A stretch of DNA of 64,000 nucleotides from Limonium bicolor (Eukaryota; Streptophyta; Magnoliopsida; Caryophyllales; Plumbaginaceae). Made by a program: the position numbers and the translations under genes. A model generated the notes under the pieces. It was not told where the DNA came from. It searched no databases and saw only the letters and a program-made list of their open reading frames with translations. This document shows, piece after piece, positions 21,926-34,930 of this stretch. The first letter of the stretch is position 1. Each line of letters opens with the position of its first letter. The stretch covers positions 91,849,627 through 91,913,626 of the forward strand of contig CM041780.1 in the NCBI GenBank assembly GCA_023374045.1, read 5' to 3'.

Positions 21926-24900
21926 TGAAATACCCCAAACTAATAAAATATGGATTAAATATCTAATCACATTGATTAAGGCCTAAACATGCCTTAAAAG
22001 TCAACTGAGAACAACAGTGGTCAACACAAAGCAAGACATTGCACCCTTTGACTTTGTAGGGTAAATAAATACCCAAATGAACTTCTTAGGACCTAAAAAA
22101 CTTGTCCTAAGCTTATTAACACAATACTAAACATATTAAAATTATTGGACAACACTCCAACACAAAGAACAAGCACTTTCATGCTTCAAGGTCAAATAGG
22201 GCAAAAATGTGCTCTAAGAAACCTTAAAGGTCTAATGACCTCTAAATGATATAAAATTGGATACCATGATCAAATATCATGTAAGGAACACAACAAAACT
22301 GTTCTCAAAGAAAACAGAGCTCAGAAACACCTTGCGACACAAAATGTGCACTAAACTCCTTAAGCACGTTTTTGTGTAATTGCCTTCTAAATTGGTTTTA
22401 AATGGGCTAAAAGGTTATAATTACCTTTAAATATGATAATATATCATATTAGGAATTTAATTCCAGAAATTTACAAATTTTTACAAATCTAATATTAAAA
22501 TATTAATAAAACCCTAAAAGGGGGCCCGTTTGGGTCAACATTGACTAAGTTGGTCAATGTTGACCATTGACCACGAATTGGACCTCATAAAATCATTTTA
22601 TTCAGGCTCCTAACAAGCCATGTGACCAATCCCATGTGATAATTAAATATACCTCATTACTTTTACATAAAATAAGAAAAAGTATACTAACATATTAAAC
22701 ATAAAGTTGTCTACCACTTGCTTACCCCATGTGAAGGCTGCCGATTTGTGAGCTCCTTTCTCCTTGTTATACGGTTGTCTCCAAACCAGCCAAGGCAATG
22801 GATGATGACTCATTTTTGTTAATTGGTTAAAGTGACAATAATACTCCATTATTGCAATAATTTAGTGTCAATCATCCACCCACCACTCAATTCATGGCCG
22901 GCTGCCTATGGTCTTTGTCCCTACTGATTAAGCAACTACAATCAATCAGCAATGAGTCATCAAAACATTAGGAACATAAAATAAGCAAAAAAATGACTTT
23001 AAGACAAAATTAGCTTACCTTCTTCATTAGTCTCCATTCCAGCCGTGAGATTCCTTGCCAAACCCTCTCATTTGGCTCCTCCATGACCGTAGGTAAGCAG
23101 CAAGGTCAGTTGGTGTGAGCTCTTGCTCTAGGTAAGCTTCTAAGGCATAAAAATGTCCATTTTCTTCATCTTTCTTTCCTTTTTCCATTGATCTAGACTC
23201 CAACCATTTCTATACATTTATGTAGAGTGTTTTGGAGGTTAAAGGAAGGATTATTTTCGGCTGTAACAAGATCTAAGGAGTAAAGTTCAAGTCTTGACCA
23301 TTTAAGGTAAAAATGTGCTTTAAGCACATATCTCTTCCTCCTTGTAAATTTCGGTTGTAAACCTTGGTTCCCTAGCCTTATTTTCTCCTCCTTTTCATGT
23401 GGATTCAGTTGGTATACCAAGATCTACAAGGAGTAGCTAGATCCATGCGAAAAACACCATTTTTGGCATCTTAAACAAGGTAAATCTTAGCCATCTTCCA
23501 AGCTAGTTACCCACGGTTTTGTACCTTGTTTTTAGGATTGTTTTGATACTCTTTCTTTCTGGAAAAAATAGGGCCGAGGTAGATCTCCAACAAACTTGAA
23601 GATCTAAGGTAAAAATTCATGATTTTCATGACTTAAATTACTTCTCATGGTTAGCTCATGTTTGGAGTTTAATCATATCTTGTTTTCTACATGAAGACAA
23701 GTAGATAAAGCTGTGGAGAAATTCTCCTTAAGGTGGCGAGACCAAACAAGGTCTTAACCTTGCTATATCAAGGTATAAATCATTTAAACCTTAACTTGAT
23801 ACATTAATACACGTTTAAACTTTTGAACATTAAATTGCCGTGAGAGAACATGGTAATATGGTCATGTTTGACCTTAAAATGATTAAGGAAATGACTTAAT
23901 AAATTTATCTAAGTGATTAAGTAACATAAATCTCAAAATTAAGACTTTATGTGGAAGTTTGGTAATTAAATGAAAAATATGTGGTGAGGCCGAGATTTAT
24001 AAGTATTTTTGGGACATTTATGTGTAATTTATTTTGTGAGCAAATGTTTGTAATAAGGCCATGTGCTTTAGGCCATTTTATTTATTTATATTTAGTTTAA
24101 AGTAGGTTTTAGGTGATATTTATATATTACCGAAATGAATAAGGGGTTGAGGTGTAATTAAATTAAATTTGGGGGCTATAAAAGGATATAGCTGAAAATT
24201 GAAGGTTTAAATGAGCTTATATAAAAATTATAAGATTATATAAAGTTTTGGGGTTAAATGGTAATTTCTGGAAAGTATGGGTTATAAACCGTAATTATAA
24301 GGAATTAATGGTCAAGGAAATATTAAGGAGGTCAACCTTGACCATATGGTAGGTTTTGACCAAATTAGATAAGTTAAATAACTTATTTAAGGTTTTATAA
24401 TAAGGTAAGTATTTTATTGTAACAATTATAAACATATGTGGTAAATATGTTATTACCGAAAATTAAGGGTGTATAATGGTATTATAAACACCCATGGGCT
24501 ATTAGGAATTTTTAGGAATTTATTGGGTTGATTTTGGAATTAGAATGAACTATATATTTATAATATATAGTTATTATGCCATTATGACACTTTGGAGAAA
24601 TATAGGTGGTGGAATGGTAAATACCGTAAGTATATGGGTTAATAAGGATATTTATAACCCTTTTGGTGAAATTTGGTGATTTTTAGAATTATATAAGAGT
24701 ATTTATTAAGATATATGTATAATATATAGTTTTAATGATATTATAAAACTATATGTTATAAATAGGGCCAAATGGCAATTATTGAACAGTTTTGGGTCTG
24801 TTCGGTATTTTATAAATATTGACCATAGGTTATACCCTTTTTATAAGTTAGAAATGTTATATTAAATGGTATATATAACATGGTATAAATAATGGGGTGA

Positions 24901-26837
24901 TTTTGTAAATAAAGGAAACTATGGTATATGAAAAAGAATATGGTTTTTTATATGGTGCCCATGCGGCAATAATAAATAGTTTTGTATAAAAACTATAGGT
25001 TATAAATTTAAGGAAATAAAATATCATAATGTATGATATTAGTATAAGGTATAACATTACAAAATGTTATGTGGTCAATATGGGATTTAAAAGAAATATA
25101 AGGGCTGTACCGAATATTTAAGAGTTGGAAAATGAATTTTGGACTATGGTCTATAATGTTATAAATGTTATAGCAATTATATGGTTTAGATGGAATTAAT
25201 ATAAGTAAGGATACTCACATTAAATAATGTGACAAACTACAAATAAATAGGATTTATTAACTAAGGTACTTATTGATTAAACCTTGGGAGTTGTAAATAT
25301 ACAACATAAAATGTTACATAATATTAGGATAATAATCTTAATATAAGTTGTATAATATAATACGACTAGTGAGAATAATCATCTAATATAAGATGATAAA
25401 ATGTAACATATGATATAAGAGTTTTATAACTCATGGAACTTACCTATATGGTAAATATATACATACACAAGAATAATGTATATAAGGATGAGTATATATT
25501 ATGGTTGGAGACCATATAATATAATGGTGGTGGTTATTACAAAAAATAGTTACAAACAATAAGGTATGAGTTTTTGAATGCAAACACTATTTGCTAAAGA
25601 TAATGGGTAATATAATACAATGTATAATAATGGATGGTGGGAAAATAATACAATATAATATAATAATGCATGCATACATGCAACTATAGGTTATGTACCT
25701 ATATTAATGGTGGATAAGATTAAATAAAAATAATGAATTAAACTTAACAGTTGAAATATTTTGACATACGAATTTTAAAGTAACAAAGCCGACCGGTTTA
25801 GAGAAACCCGTAACAAACAACTGTAGAAAACAGGGATGAACTGTCGGGGTTACTTGGTATTCGGAAATACCGATGTAGTTAGTCATGGAGACTGACTTAT
25901 AGTTTTAATACCGTTTAGATCATACTTCAGACAAGGACGCTTGATGAGCTAGTGGACTACACTGCGCATCCTAGGTCTTGGTGAACGGTATGTAAGGGGT
26001 TTGATCCGTGTTGTCCTAAGGAAGCTCCTTGGGCTCGGATTTGGTTGATAACTTGTGTGTTATGTGTGTGGATACATGTATGTGATTAAGTGTTACTGCA
26101 TTATCTATGTATGCACGAGCGTCCTACGGGACTAACACTACGTCGACAATAGATCGACTTATAACATACATATACGTTATTGTGATGACATGCCGGTTAT
26201 TGATATAATACCATAGTATTAATATTAAGAATATGGTAACCTACGTAAAACACTTAGGGATGAGTCACGACATTGTCGGTCTCTAGAGCATGGATCTCGA
26301 ACATGAATATAACCTAGATTACTTCTAGGTATGCGTGAGACCCATTGGGCAGCTAACTAATAAATATTCTCCATAAGACTAAGAGCAGATCTTAAACATT
26401 ATGAGAGAGAGATGGTATGAGTTGAGGTGAGGAATCCCGGTAGTTTACGAACTACTTGGTTACGCATTTGTGATCACTGAGGGGTTTCCGATTGGATTCC
26501 GCTCCAGGTTATACCCAACGAGCCCAAACTGGATCGTGGGTCAGGTGGCTACGGCCTTTATATTGACGTCTTACGAGACATAAGAGAGTCAGGGGCCTCT
26601 GGACCTCTGGCGAAATGAGCACCTTTGTGTGTACGGGAGGACTACTGTCCATGGTGAGGTTATCGGGTTGTCCTAACATGACGCCCAACTGGTATTAATA
26701 ATTAAACATGGCTTGGATGGGGCCTTAAAGGCCAAATTAAATTAACTATGGAAACTGTACGCTACGGCGATTGTACATTGTACATATGGATGGGGCCTTG
26801 AAGACCAAATTAAATTAAACTAATAAAGGATGGTATG
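21926..26837 (+). repeat. LTR of element E, inserted in D gag and interrupted by Athila-1
   Basis: Starts TGAAATACCCCAAAC directly after gag codons, with no polypurine tract before it, so it is more likely a separate insertion than D's 3' LTR. The right part (25690-26700) aligns with the D LTR and with 62280-63300. Athila-1 begins at 26838, before this LTR reaches the expected GTTACA end. There is no GC-rich palindromic cassette. Open frames are short and unrecognised. Confidence 0.75.
24050..25700. repeat. Very AT-rich stretch of the E LTR
   Basis: About 1.6 kb dominated by A and T with loosely recurring pieces such as TATAGGTTATA, TATGGGTTATAAACCG and ATAACTATATA. The repeats are too diverged to define a unit, and no gene is visible. 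Confidence 0.55.
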
Positions 26838-27080
26838 TGATAAGTGTCCAAATGAGCATGTTTTATAGGTGTAATTCATATATTATATTAGCACTTTTTT
26901 TGCTCATTTCTCCACTTTGGTTAGTTTTCCTCTAGTTATGTTTTATATGATTATCTCACAAATTTATGGTTAAAACATGAGGAAAACCAACCTAGGGCAA
27001 AGTACACGAAGAGCGAACGCATAGGCGCAGAGGGGATCAAATTCAGAGCTAAAATGAACATTTTAGAGACAATTGACCTT

Positions 27081-27197
27081 TGGTCCGGACCAGTGTACGG
27101 ATCACCTGGTCCGGACCAACACATGCCAGTGCGCCATAGAAGAAACATCGACATGTCCGGACCAGTCTGGTCCGGACGGTGGTCCGGACATGTCGAT
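27081..27197 (+). repeat. Palindromic cassette of the Athila-1 LTR
   Basis: GGTCCGGACCA and its inverted partner TGGTCCGGACC lie at 27082-27092 and 27107-27117. A perfect 18-bp inverted repeat (ATCGACATGTCCGGACCA) occupies 27147-27164 and 27180-27197 around a 15-base loop that itself contains TGGTCCGGAC. Confidence 0.95.
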
Positions 27198-27303
27198 CTT
27201 GCCAGCGTACAGAGCAGGTCGGCAGCAGTGTGAAGAGATAAATACATTATCTCTTCACACGGAAATACCACCGCCTAAACTCCCCCTTTTACCTATATTT
27301 CTC

Positions 27304-27310
27304 TATAAAT
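27304..27310 (+). promoter_or_regulatory. Likely TATA box of the Athila-1 LTR
   Basis: TATAAAT after CTCCCCCTTTTACC-type sequence, about 107 bp downstream of the cassette. Athila-2 has TATATAAA at the corresponding place, so the cassette lies in the probable upstream promoter region. Confidence 0.6.
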
Positions 27311-28310
27311 ACACCTCCAAACCTCCATTAATCAATATCTCATTCCACCCCAAACTTATGCCATTTTTCCTCCATAAAAATACCATAAAACTCTCCAAAA
27401 ATCATACATCTCATCCACATATTATCCACATAAATTCCATACAACACCTCATTTCATAAAAACATTCCATTTCCATACCGTTGTTCTGTCCAACCTCTGC
27501 CCAAAAATTAGCAATCGAGATAGTGGAGCTGAATTAATTATCTTTCCCAGATGATTTCTTTTACTTCTTATTCTGTCTTTTTAATTATGTTGGGCTAAGA
27601 GGATTTACTCCGGGTGAAGGTTTAGCCGTAATTTGTTTAATTATGTAATCTATATTTCTACCGGTTAAAATAAATACAGTTTGTTACGATTAAAGTTTAT
27701 CTCTCACCTTTTTAATAAATTTCATCGATTTATTAAAAAGCTTTACTAAATCTGTTTTAATCTGATCGGTGATAACAGATAGGTTAATTAAGCCGTAAAT
27801 CTGTAGGAAACTTATTTTCATCGGATAAGTTAGTACTCATTTGCAAGAATATAATTCCTCGCACTTAATTTTCGTTTACTAGTGCTTGCTTGAGTTTTCA
27901 TCGGACCTTGCATTTTCTGGTAAACGAGTTCTTATGAGTCTATGATTATTCCTTAGGATAATAACAGGAATTTTGCCAAACTATTATAATAAACCGGTAG
28001 AGATAGCATAATTAATCAGATTATATAAACCTGAACCCGGAGTTCCGTTTAATTTATTTTCAACTCAGTTAATCTTATCTGTTGTTTTATTTTACAAAAA
28101 CAAGTCAATTAACTCCCCCCTCTTGTGACAAGCTTAGGTACTAAATTATTTCACTATAAGTCCCACGGTTTGACCCCGGCCGCTTCTGTCTTACTATACT
28201 ACTGCGACCGGGTTTTATTTGCAACCCGACGGATATTTTGAGTATTAATTTCTTTCTCAACTGTTTTAATTACACCAGTTCCAACCACTCACAATATATA
28301 GTCTGCAAAA

Positions 28311-28328
28311 TGGCGCCGTTGCCGGGGA
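28311..28328 (+). other. Primer-binding site of Athila-1 (tRNA-Asp)
   Basis: TGGCGCCGTTGCCGGGGA, three bases after the LTR end. This is the site characteristic of Athila elements. Confidence 0.95.
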
Positions 28329-28733
28329 CTTGATTTATTCTAGTCCCTAAGCCCCGGATAATTCACCTGTTATATTATAATATTCTGTTACTATTATTTT
28401 GGACATTTGACTCCGGACATTTCACTTCGGACATCTGACTTCTGACATCTAATTACTAACTTTTTATTCATTGTCATTTAATTTCCATTGTCCTTCAAAT
28501 TTCCAGTATACTAACTACTAACTTAAAATTTCCAGTATACTAACTACTAACTTTAAATTTCTGTCATTTAAATTTTCTGTCTCTAACTACTAACATTAAA
28601 TTTCTGTCATTTAAATTCAGTCTACTAACTACTAACTTATAATTTCTGTCATCTAATTCCTAACATTTAAATTCTGTCATTTTTATTTATTTTAACACAT
28701 CACGAGTTTCTTTTTTTCTGTTTTGAGTGGTGA
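28329..28733 (+). mobile_element. Leader of Athila-1 with short degenerate repeats
   Basis: About 400 bp before gag built of recurring pieces such as TAACTACTAACTT, TTTCTGTCATTTAA and GGACATTTGACT. The Athila-2 leader (44317-44739) has the same style. Confidence 0.7.
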
Positions 28734-30383
28734 ATGCCTTTTACCAGGTCAAACAGCCTCTCGGAAAATATTAATAATCACACGGTTGGTTACATCCCAG
28801 AGATCGAGAGAACCTTTCTACGCACTCTAAGGCAGAGACGAACTCAACAAAACATTACCACCACAGTGATAGAATCTAACCCGGAAGCTGACATGGCATC
28901 TACACCAGCGACAATTTGAAATATCAACAGGCCGTCTAATCTAGGACAACAGCCTGCCATCATCCTTCCTCACCTTACCCCATCCGAATACGATGAATGG
29001 CAAAAGCTAAAGCCATATCATCAAATCCGATGTGTAAAGGAGTTGGGCATGTTTGATGGCACCAATCTTGACGAAGCTCTGTTACATGTTACTAAGTTCT
29101 TGCAGCATGCCAACAGTCTAACTACGACCGACGCAGTACTCTAGTACGCAAGACTGTCATTATTCCCTCACAGCTTGACGGGAAGTGCGAGCAAATGGTA
29201 TCATAGCCTGACACCAAGTACCATCGGTACTTGGGATGAAATGGCCACCAAGTTCTACGACAAATTCCTGCCCCCGAGCCGAACGTTGGAAATGATTGCT
29301 GAAATCTACAATTTCAGACAGCCAGGGTCGGAGAACATTTGCGAAACTTGGGACCGTTTCAAAGGACTACTACTTACTTGTCCTCATCATGGTCTGACGA
29401 AAGAACAAGTATCACAATTGTTCTACAAAGGCTTGATCGGTCCATGCAGAACAATGGTACTGTCCTCGTTAGGGGCTGACATTCTAAAAAAGCCAGGAGA
29501 ACAGTTTCAGAATAGCATGGAATCTCTTTGTGAAGAAATCAGAGACTGGGCCTCCGGTGGATCAAGGAGCGGTACTCCAGGTTTATACCATGTTGGGGAA
29601 AGTGATAACAAGTTTGACCTGCTGATGAAAAGCCATGAGCAACTCATGGAGAGCAATGCTCAGCAAGCAACAAAAGTAAGTACTCTGCAGAAAGTGGTTG
29701 AGCAGATGGCTATGAATTCCTACCCCCAGCAAGCTAAGTCGACGATTTCCCGGTCATCTACAATCCCTCCAGGCTATGCTCCTCTGTCCCAATCATCTCC
29801 AGCTATCTCTTGTACACAATGTGGTGGGCTTCATGACTATGAACAATGCCCCCAACTACAAGAATTAAAAGCAGCGGAGGAAGCAAACTATATCACCAAC
29901 AATTCAGGGTACAGGCAACCTTGGCAACGTAACATGCAATCCAACCTTCACTACTCAAACACCGACAATATCCAAACCCACATACACTACAACCATCTCA
30001 AAATTATAGACCTCGGTCCAATTTTCATGGAGGCCAAAGGCAGTATCAGCAACAGCCTTATGGCAATGATGCTTCTTCGAGTCGACCAACTCAACCTCCT
30101 TCGAATCCTGAATCTGAAATGTCTCAAATGCAAGAGATGTTTAAGGCAATGATGGGTAAATCCCGAGACACGCAAGAGGAGGTCGCAGCCCTGCGCAAAG
30201 ACCAAAAAACCTTGCAATCTCAGATTCAACAGTTACTCACCCAACAAAGGCCACCTGGTCAATTCCCTTCATAGACTAACCCTAATCCAAGAGAGCAAGC
30301 AAATTCAGTCCTTATAGACGATGGCACATTCCAATCGACAAACTTGAGTGCAATCTCCCTAAGGAGTGGAAGGGAATTTGCTA
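28734..30383 (+). pseudogene. gag: Athila-1 gag, broken
   Basis: Gag forms the particle that packages element RNA. The frame starts MPFTRSNSL and runs to about 29970 with two in-frame stops (TGA at 28917, TAG at 29142). A retrotransposon gag domain lies at 29160-29450, with SASKWYHSL, TWDEMATKFYDKF and ETWDRFKGLL. An Athila-style zinc knuckle, CTQCGGLHDYEQC, follows at about 29812-29850. Near 29970 a frameshift moves the reading to another frame, rich in Q and P, with a further stop (CAG to TAG type) near 30270. The SLRSGRE motif that marks the gag-protease boundary is at about 30357-30377. Element C then interrupts the frame. Not functional as it stands. Confidence 0.88.
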
Positions 30384-33300
30384 TGTAACACCCCAACCAC
30401 CACCGTACACTTAACAACAAACTACAGCGGAAATCTCAACTCATCACATTACTTAATTCAATGGTGTTACTCGCCGTTAACCACCCACGTGGCTAACAAG
30501 GCTAATACATGTACATTGTATCGGTCTGATGGACTAGATTCCCGAGCAACTACACAATACAATCCTTATTCCATTTCCAACATTTATTATATACATACGT
30601 TCCCACTGTACCGAGTATTTACAAACTAATGTCGATAACAATTTCGGTCTTACTACGCCTACAATGCTTACGCCATTGAAATGGCTACCCTTATAACATC
30701 TACCCGTCCTACTCTCAACGCTTCCAGCTCCTTGTACCTGAAATAGAAAAGGAGAGAAAGGGTGGCCCCCAAGGGGCTCAGCACCTTTGCTGGTATGGTA
30801 ATCCCGCAGCCCACATGCTACCGGGCCACGCACAACTAATTGTCGTCTTAGCATGCGATTGTTTATATTTAAATCATGCATGCAACTGTAAGCACACAAC
30901 ACATAACATCTCGCCTCAATGGGCTCAACAAACGGACAATACATCCTTACTTGATGAGTCACTCATGGTATTCATTATCCCTAGATTGTTCATCCTCTAA
31001 CGGAGCTACTTCCTTAATAGACGACACTTACCCTTAAATCGGGTTATCCTTAAACGCCTCTTGGCACAAATGGGATTCATTTCCATGATCCACACACTCC
31101 ATATCTTACAACATATCACATTACCCACATAACAAAACATAACAACACCTCTCTCGTTTCGACGTACACATGATAGCATCGCATTCATTTTAAACGCCTA
31201 ACGTATACATATCATAGCATAGCAAGGGAAATTGCATAGCACAATAACAACACAAAACACCATAAGATCGGTTCACACAAGGAACCTTCCACCATAGTTA
31301 GTATACATAGTGAGCCTAGAGATTATTGCCAATCTCATGCTAAGCTCGTTACCAACCTCGTTACCGTCCAGTTATATCGAACGGTTAACTTAAACCCAAG
31401 GTGTGTCGGATATAGTAATCCCAAGCACACCGAAATAACATTTGTATGCCCCTGTGGCCCGACGTGAGTCAGTAAACTAGCTTTGGATAAGCTAAGGGAA
31501 GGTAGAACCAAATTGGAATACAACCTATACATACACCAAGAGAGCCGAACCGATATGACATCGACTCCCGTCCCACACGCGTGGCCGGAACATGACCGGA
31601 CTCCTCACCCCCATTAGTACATATATACTAATAAATAAGTAGTTAGAGATCCATTATGGAGCCTACCACATCCACACACCATACGGTATCATAACCGAGT
31701 TAAGCACACAAGGGAGGTTCACACACTTGCATACAACAACAATATCCAACTAACTCACATATAGCCGTGGTTAGAACGTTCCCAAGATTTGGGTCGTTAA
31801 CTCCGAATACCGATATCTCTCGTGTTCCTAGTTCTAGTTAGCTAAGGTTCGACACTTATTTGAGGTTAACGGTATCGGAGACCAGATGCGCCACATAAAT
31901 GAATTACTATAAACTCATTACATGTTTTAATCTTACAAGGTGGCAAACACTCAGAAAAACACATTGGCATACAAGCCGGTGTAATCCGGTAGGACACAGG
32001 TTGCAAAAACCATACCTCGGTCCTTGCCTCGTTTCGTTCCCACCTTGAGAGAATCCTAAACACATTAGTAACGTCGGTTAATTATTCGTTTAACTTCCAA
32101 CTTACTAAGTATTTAACATGATTGCATGACATGTTTCTAATGTCTCACTTACCCTAGGTTACCTTCATTATACCCCCTAGGGTTAACTACATAAGTCACA
32201 TTCTTTTCTTTTTTTTTTACAAGTTTTGGTATGTCCGACCCACCGTCCGACCCACAACTGGGTCGGACCCTTCTAGTGGTTTTCGGGTCTGCAGAACCTT
32301 ACCTTGTCCGACCCATGTCCGACCCACCCTTCTGGGTCGGACCATTACAGAACATTTTACCGCCTTACAAACATGCCCGTCCGACCCACGTCCGACTCAC
32401 TCGACTGGGTCGGACCATTCCAGAATATTTTCCCTCCTTTGAAACATGACCGTCCGACCCATGTCCGACCCACCCTTCTGGGTCGGACCATTCCAGAACA
32501 ATTTCCTGACGTCTAACAGAGGCTGTCCGACCCAAACTTGGGTCGGACCCCTGGGTCGGACGTCCTCTAAACTTACCTAAACTTTGTCAAATCTTCACCA
32601 AACTTCTCCTAAAGCCTCTTAATGTTTCCTAACAACATTTGGTACCCTTATATCCTCATACAACATCCATGAAACTCATTTTTCTAATTCCTTAAGCCTT
32701 TACTTAATTCCTTGTAAAATTCCTTAACACTTACAACATTTTATACTAGGTTTCTAAATGGTGTTTCTCACCTATGATAACTACTATCCCAAAATGCTTT
32801 CTCCTCATCTTAACATCATCTCTTAAGCATCATTTCTCACAACTATTCCTTATTTCATTCTTGAAGTCCTTTTTTCAAGTTTACACTTTCTCCTTATTTT
32901 ACCAAAGTTGCCTAAGTCTTTACCTAAGTCCAAAATGACTTTGGTACATACTAAACCTCAAGATCATGCCTAAGTCCTTCTCACATCTTAAATCACCTTA
33001 ATGCAGTTTCTTTCACAAGGAAAACACTTAACCATTCTAAATACTCCTTAACTTATCAAACTCATTTAAACTCTTAGACTTCTCGTTTATTACCTAAATT
33101 TCGACATAGGTTCTCCTAGAACATTCCTAAACCAAAACATATTGTTTTCACCAACAAACAACCAAGAACACTAAAAATCCATCAAGCACTTTCTTATACA
33201 CAAACTTCACACATTTAGAACTACATCACAATACAGTGCATAACTTAAGTTGCTTGGCTCTTAGGCCCTTAACTTGCATAAACCTTAAACACTAAATTTC

Positions 33301-34917
33301 CACAATATATAAGCCTTTGACCTGCAATTACACACACCAAGACATATGTTCCTTTACTAGTCTCCTTGAGAACACCTTACTAAGTCATTCACCATTTGCT
33401 CTTTAGGTAGTTTTAGCAAGCATTATAAGCTCATTTCTCCTAAGGCATTAAACCACATCAGGTTAGTATATTTACCTCTTTTTCCACACCACTTCTTTCT
33501 TGTTTCCTTATAAAACCGGCAAGGTATTTGATTCCTTGCCAAGTTCTAAACAATATACAAACCATAATGAGTATTCAAGCTTTAAGCTTCATCTCATTGT
33601 AAACCCTAGGTTTACATTGTTTCAAAAACATTAATGTAGTGTTTACCTGATCTTTGAAGGGAGTTTGAATATCTATCAAGAGAGGACTCCACTAGTCCTT
33701 GAATGATTGGAATGAAGCTAGAAACAGGTAATATAATGACTCCATTAGAGTGATTTTCGGACATGACAAAAACATGAAGGAAATGTCATTTTTCTTTGAG
33801 TTTCCTTACCTTGAAGAAAAGGAGAACAAGAATATGTGGAAACACAAGCTCAAGCTCCATCATGGTGGAACTCATGGCACCGAAATGGGGCTCTTGAAGT
33901 TTTAAGAAGATAGGAATGAAGAGCTTGATGAGAGAAGAGATTGGTGGGGTGTTTGTTTTGATTTGGATAAGTGAGCTAGATTTTACAAGAGATCAAAGAT
34001 GGCCTTCCATGGTGGTGGTGCTGTTACCGTGAGAGAACAGCAAGAAGGGAGGAAGAAGAAGGTTGGAACCGTGTGAAATGAGAAAGGAAGGGAGAATGAA
34101 GATAGACTTGCTTTTAGAAGATATTTGTAACTTATAAAGCAAATAGTACCTTAATTAGTCATCTTTATCTTAGTAAATTAACAAGAGAGTGGTGAGTCAC
34201 ACCTTAAGGAAACCGGCCCCCTTATTACATAAGGGCATTTTAGTCTTTATTTGTCAATTTAATTACTTATGATAACATATGTTACAAACTAGCTATAAAA
34301 ATCACTATCACAAAAACAAGGCACATAGAAGTGAAATTTTTGATTTCCCATGATATAGACTTCCAAATGTGATACTATATAGTACACATGTTAATTAAAG
34401 AGTAATGATGGACATTTAGCCATTCAAAACTCATTTACAAGACAATTTTTCAAAAACGTGCTTTAAGACTCCTAAAGCACATTTGTGTTTAACTTGTTTT
34501 CAAGCTTGGTTTTCTTTCGGTAACTGATTTAATATGTTCATTAACATATTTATAAGGTATAGGTATGACCATTAGGTCTTATACAAATTTATCCCAAGCT
34601 TAGAGCACATTTTAGCCCATATTGACCTTAAGGTATATTCTTGTGTTTTGTTTGGTTTCATTGTCTACCAAAGTTTCCTAAGGACTTAATTAGCCTTATA
34701 AAGTCATAATTAAATATTATCAAGACTTGGTAGGCTCTTTGGGTCCTAACCAAGTTCACTCCAAGCTTAGAGCATGTTTTTGCTCACACCGTGTCTTAGT
34801 GTTTTATTGCGTTTTAACTATGGTTTAAACTATACACTGATGTTCCTAAGGCACTTTTTAGCCTTTAGATAACATATTTAAACATTTAAACAACATACCA
34901 AGGTTTGGGGTATTTCA
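30384..34917 (-). repeat. 3' LTR of element C (4534 bp)
   Basis: On the plus strand it runs from TGTAACACCCC to GGGGTATTTCA, i.e. TGAAATACCCC to GGGGTGTTACA in its own orientation. It has a pyrimidine-rich leader region (34060-34150), a donor-like site AAG|GTAAGG (33810/33809), the cassette at 32232-32561 and an acceptor-like site TATTTCAG|GTAC at 30738. Confidence 0.92.
32232..32561 (-). repeat. Palindromic cassette of the C 3' LTR
   Basis: Five clusters of GTCCGACCCA with inverted TGGGTCGGAC arms are spaced about 65-75 bp apart. In element orientation the units are preceded by CTGGAATGG, as in element A, although the palindrome core differs. The second copy is at 41483-41808. Confidence 0.92.
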
Positions 34918-34930
34918 ATCTACCCCTCTT
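34918..34930 (-). other. Polypurine tract of element C
   Basis: In element orientation AAGAGGGGTAGAT abuts the 3' LTR, preceded by TTCGAGGACGAAGTTC, the conserved sequence seen before Tekay/Del-type tracts. Confidence 0.88.

Larger units (their letters stand above)
26838..28307 (+). repeat. 5' LTR of Athila-1
   Basis: Starts TGATAAGTGTCC and ends GTCTGCA. Its first 200 bp and its last part align with the Athila-2 LTR (42690-44295), but the GC-rich block between them is entirely different. Confidence 0.9.
26838..30383 (+). mobile_element. Athila-1: Athila-type retrotransposon, 5' half
   Basis: A 1470-bp 5' LTR, a tRNA-Asp primer site and a broken gag identify an Athila-type Ty3/gypsy element. 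It enters the E LTR with its exact end (TGATAAGTGTCC, preceded by GTATG) and is cut at 30383 by element C. Protease, polymerase and 3' LTR are not in the window; they may have been lost in the deletion that left the C/B junction near 50325. Confidence 0.9.

Noticed and set aside
21926..26837. E LTR as the 3' LTR of element D
   Set aside because: It begins inside gag codons with no polypurine tract, exactly at its LTR terminus, which fits a separate insertion better. An internal deletion ending precisely at the LTR cannot be excluded.
27073..27459. 128-codon frame across the Athila-1 cassette
   Set aside because: It runs through palindromes and the probable TATA box, is absent from the Athila-2 LTR, and its text is low-complexity.
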